NCBI RefSeq assembly: GCF_003201815.1
Contig: NZ_QJKB01000002.1
Coordinates: 652,941-716,940 of the forward strand
Length of the DNA: 64,000 bases
Direction: 5' to 3'
Source of the DNA: Undibacterium pigrum
Lineage (GTDB): Bacteria > Pseudomonadota > Gammaproteobacteria > Burkholderiales > Burkholderiaceae_D
Below are positions 63,101 through 64,000 of this stretch, piece after piece. Both the position numbers and the translations under genes were made by a program. Each line of letters begins with the position of its first letter. Position 1 is the first letter of the stretch. The notes below the pieces were generated by a model, which searched no databases, was not told the DNA's origin, and saw only the letters and a list, made by a program, of their open reading frames with translations.

Positions 63101-63446
63101 CAAGATACAGGAAGAATCCATGCACTATGAACACCTGAAACATGATGGCACTCTGCCCATCATCGGTGTGAATACCTTCCGCAATCCTAAAGCCAATGAC
63201 ACGCCGCAAAAGATAGAACTGGCGCGTTCTACTGAAGAAGAAAAGCAATCGCAGTTGCAACGCCTGGCGGATTTTCATGGCCGTCATGTGGACGTGGCAC
63301 CGAAGGCGCTGGCAGCCTTGCAGCAGGCGGCGATCAATAATGAAAATGTGTTTGCCAGGTTGATGGATGCGGCGCGGGTTTGTTCGTTGGGGCAGATTAC
63401 TACTGCGCTTTTTGAGGTAGGGGGACAATATCGACGCAACATGTGA
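60168..63446 (+). CDS. icmF: Fused isobutyryl-CoA mutase (IcmF)
   Basis: This 1092-residue protein is of normal length for the family. It has an N-terminal B12-binding domain (about 20-150: FDGHDASIN with the cobalt-ligand candidate H31, [19 protein letters not shown]). A MeaI-type G-protein chaperone follows (about 205-460: [13 protein letters not shown]-loop, NKFD). The large mutase domain (about 550-1090) includes [14 protein letters not shown]. The enzyme interconverts isobutyryl-CoA and butyryl-CoA or related pairs with adenosylcobalamin. GAGGAAG precedes the ATG at 60168. It stands alone behind the three-dyad region; the oxidoreductase upstream could supply its substrate. Confidence 0.96.
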   Translation: MTDLSVAQNLTEYKPANKVRFVTAASLFDGHDASINIMRRILMANGAEVIHLGHNRSVEEIVTAALQEDAQGIAISSYQGGHVEYFKYMIDLLKQRGGAHIKVFGGGGGVIVPEEIADLHAYGVTRIFSPEDGQRMGLVGMILSMIQACDSDLSGYAPTTLAVLQQGDIADKHRPLAQLITALENDKVAPELRTQLMDAAKVSKAPTLGITGTGGAGKSSLTDELIRRIRLDQDDHLNIALISIDPSRRKSGGALLGDRIRMNAINPWKGKLKVFMRSLATREAGSEISQALPDVIAACKVAGFDLVIVETSGIGQGDAAIVPHVDVSMYVMTPEFGAASQLEKIDMLDFADFVAINKFDRKGAQDALRDVAKQYQRNRELWTQKPDEMPVYGTQASRFNDDGVTALYQGILPALVQRGLLAKPSKLAAISVKYSSAKNVIVPPARSRYLAEIADTVRAYHKNTGKQVLIARERQQLQETKRMLSVAGKSADFDDLITERENRLDGESKKLISMWPDMQAAYAGDEYVVKIRDKEIRTRLVQQSLSGTKIRKVALPRFVDHGEILRWLMLENVPGSFPFTAGVFAFKREGEDPTRMFAGEGDPFRTNRRFKLVSQGMDAKRLSTAFDSVTLYGADPAIRPDIYGKVGNSGVSVATLEDMKVLYDGFDLCDPATSVSMTINGPAPTILAFFMNTAIDQQMEKFRVDNKREPTADESAKIRAWVLQNVRGTVQADILKEDQGQNTCIFSTEFSLKVMGDIQEYFVHHQVRNFYSVSISGYHIAEAGANPISQLAFTLSNGFTFVEAYLARGMHIDDFAANLSFFFSNGMDPEYTVLGRVARRIWAVAMRDKYGANDRSQKLKYHIQTSGRSLHAQEIDFNDIRTTLQALIAIYDNCNSLHTNAYDEAITTPTDESVRRALAIQLIINREWGLAKNENPIQGSFIIEELTDMVEEAVMQEFERIAERGGVLGAMETGYQRGKIQEESMHYEHLKHDGTLPIIGVNTFRNPKANDTPQKIELARSTEEEKQSQLQRLADFHGRHVDVAPKALAALQQAAINNENVFARLMDAARVCSLGQITTALFEVGGQYRRNM

Positions 63447-63770
63447 TGTCACGCTGATAAATCCATTAAGCGGGCGCATTACTGCGTTGCAAATGCTCGC
63501 AATACCGACGTATTGCTGTGCTTTGCGCCTTGTACTGCATCCCGCTGAATGAATTTCTCAGCGTGCCACGGATACGGTTTGTTGGCGGCGCTGCGCGCGC
63601 CTTTGTAAAACCCGTCAATTGCAGTTTTTTTTTAAATCCCGGACTTGTTCCGGGATTTTTGTTTTAAGCACGGCTAGACTTTTATCGGGAAAACATTGTG
63701 TATTGTTTGTTGATCTGATAATTTGTGCATTCTGCTTTGAAAGCATCAAATTATCAGTTGCAATATACTT
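63447..63770. other. Gap after icmF with repeat-like sequence and terminator
   Basis: About 320 bases. 63465-63560 is a GC-rich stretch with imperfect dyads (GCGTTGCAAATGCTCGCAATAC / GTATTGC...GCGCCTTG) resembling intergenic repeat remnants. The terminator at 63634-63661 follows. Downstream to 63770 the DNA is AT-rich with no clear site. Confidence 0.45.
63634..63661 (+). terminator. Rho-independent terminator
   Basis: Stem AAATCCCGGA / TCCGGGATTT with a CTTGT loop and a following T-rich run; a T-tract also precedes it, so it could act in both directions. Confidence 0.85.
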
Positions 63771-64000
63771 ATGCCAAGATTTTTTTCCCACGATTTCCCT
63801 CAATTTGAAATGCCGGATTTGAAAGAGCTTATTGAAAATCCTGGGCTCGACTTAATCGGAAGTACGTTGGGAGAACTTGTTATCGACCTTGAAAATAAAA
63901 AGGGAATTTACGTTATTCCGGACGATGCTCTCAAGTATTTCAAGTACTTCCAAAATCGACAATCTTCCGAATTTATGCTTGTCGATATTCATATCAGACG
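63771..64000 (+). CDS. Partial ORF of unknown function at window end
   Basis: The frame is open from the ATG at 63771 to the last base (76 complete codons, no stop), so the gene continues outside. It reads MPRFFSHDFPQFEMPDLKEL and later GIYVIPDDALKYFKY. No signal peptide, membrane helix or known motif is seen. It is more AT-rich than the genes around it, in line with recent acquisition. No ribosome-binding site is obvious. Existence as a real gene is likely but not certain. Confidence 0.5.
   Translation, partial: MPRFFSHDFPQFEMPDLKELIENPGLDLIGSTLGELVIDLENKKGIYVIPDDALKYFKYFQNRQSSEFMLVDIHIR

Noticed and set aside
62553-63479. 308-codon open frame on the minus strand
   Set aside because: It is antisense to icmF and its product has no recognisable domain; open reverse frames are expected with this codon use.
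63619-63822. 67-codon open frame on the plus strand
   Set aside because: It runs through the terminator hairpin at 63634-63661 and overlaps the more plausible partial gene at 63771.

Overview
The window looks like chromosomal DNA of a moderate-GC betaproteobacterium of the order Burkholderiales. An Oxalobacteraceae member close to Undibacterium is my best guess. This is inferred from base composition near 50% and from the gene mix: several TonB-dependent receptors, DUF3034 proteins, a TssQ-type lipoprotein, fused IcmF, and a single-chain indolepyruvate ferredoxin oxidoreductase. No rRNA, tRNA, CRISPR array or complete insertion sequence was seen. Coding density is high, and most gaps over 300 bases carry recognisable hairpins, operators or repeats.

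Region 1 (about 1-20 kb) is dominated by proline-rich peptide use. A minus-strand operon encodes a proline-racemase-superfamily enzyme with the Cys/Thr pair of trans-3-hydroxy-L-proline dehydratases, an Xaa-Pro-type M24 peptidase and a POT/MFS transporter. It is divergent from a TonB-dependent receptor. Further on are a second M24 peptidase, a second TonB receptor and a short lipoprotein with the M9 collagenase zinc motif. Together these suggest uptake and breakdown of collagen-like peptides. In between (9.2-13.6 kb) sits an FHA (TagH-like) / PP2C phosphatase / Ser-Thr kinase / TssQ-like lipoprotein operon. This is the threonine-phosphorylation module of type VI secretion, but no structural T6SS gene lies in the window.

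Region 2 (19.7-31.1 kb) is an unusual array. It has two tandem copies of a DUF3034 outer-membrane-type protein plus an exported truncated haemoglobin. They are bracketed by two paralogous exported cupredoxin-like proteins and accompanied by a TPR protein, two diguanylate cyclases and a GGDEF-EAL protein. It is the best candidate here for an uncharacterised redox or gas-sensing system tied to c-di-GMP.

Region 3 (31-38.3 kb) holds a YedA-like exporter divergent from four stacked regulators (Lrp, LysR, LytS-type kinase, LytTR regulator), with a MITE-like element between them. An acyltransferase and a DUF1348 gene divergent from another LysR regulator follow.

Region 4 (38.3-54.8 kb) is a beta-glucan utilisation locus. 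It contains an ABC oligosaccharide importer, a LacI repressor, a GH1 beta-glucosidase, a TonB receptor, a GH16 lipoprotein, a GH3 enzyme, glucokinase and a FucP/GluP-type sugar permease. Four copies of a LacI-type palindrome stand upstream of its three transcription units.

Region 5 (54.9-64 kb) carries a small membrane protein, the 1209-residue indolepyruvate ferredoxin oxidoreductase family protein, a small exported protein, fused isobutyryl-CoA mutase (icmF) behind a block of dyad elements, and a partial AT-rich ORF running off the end.
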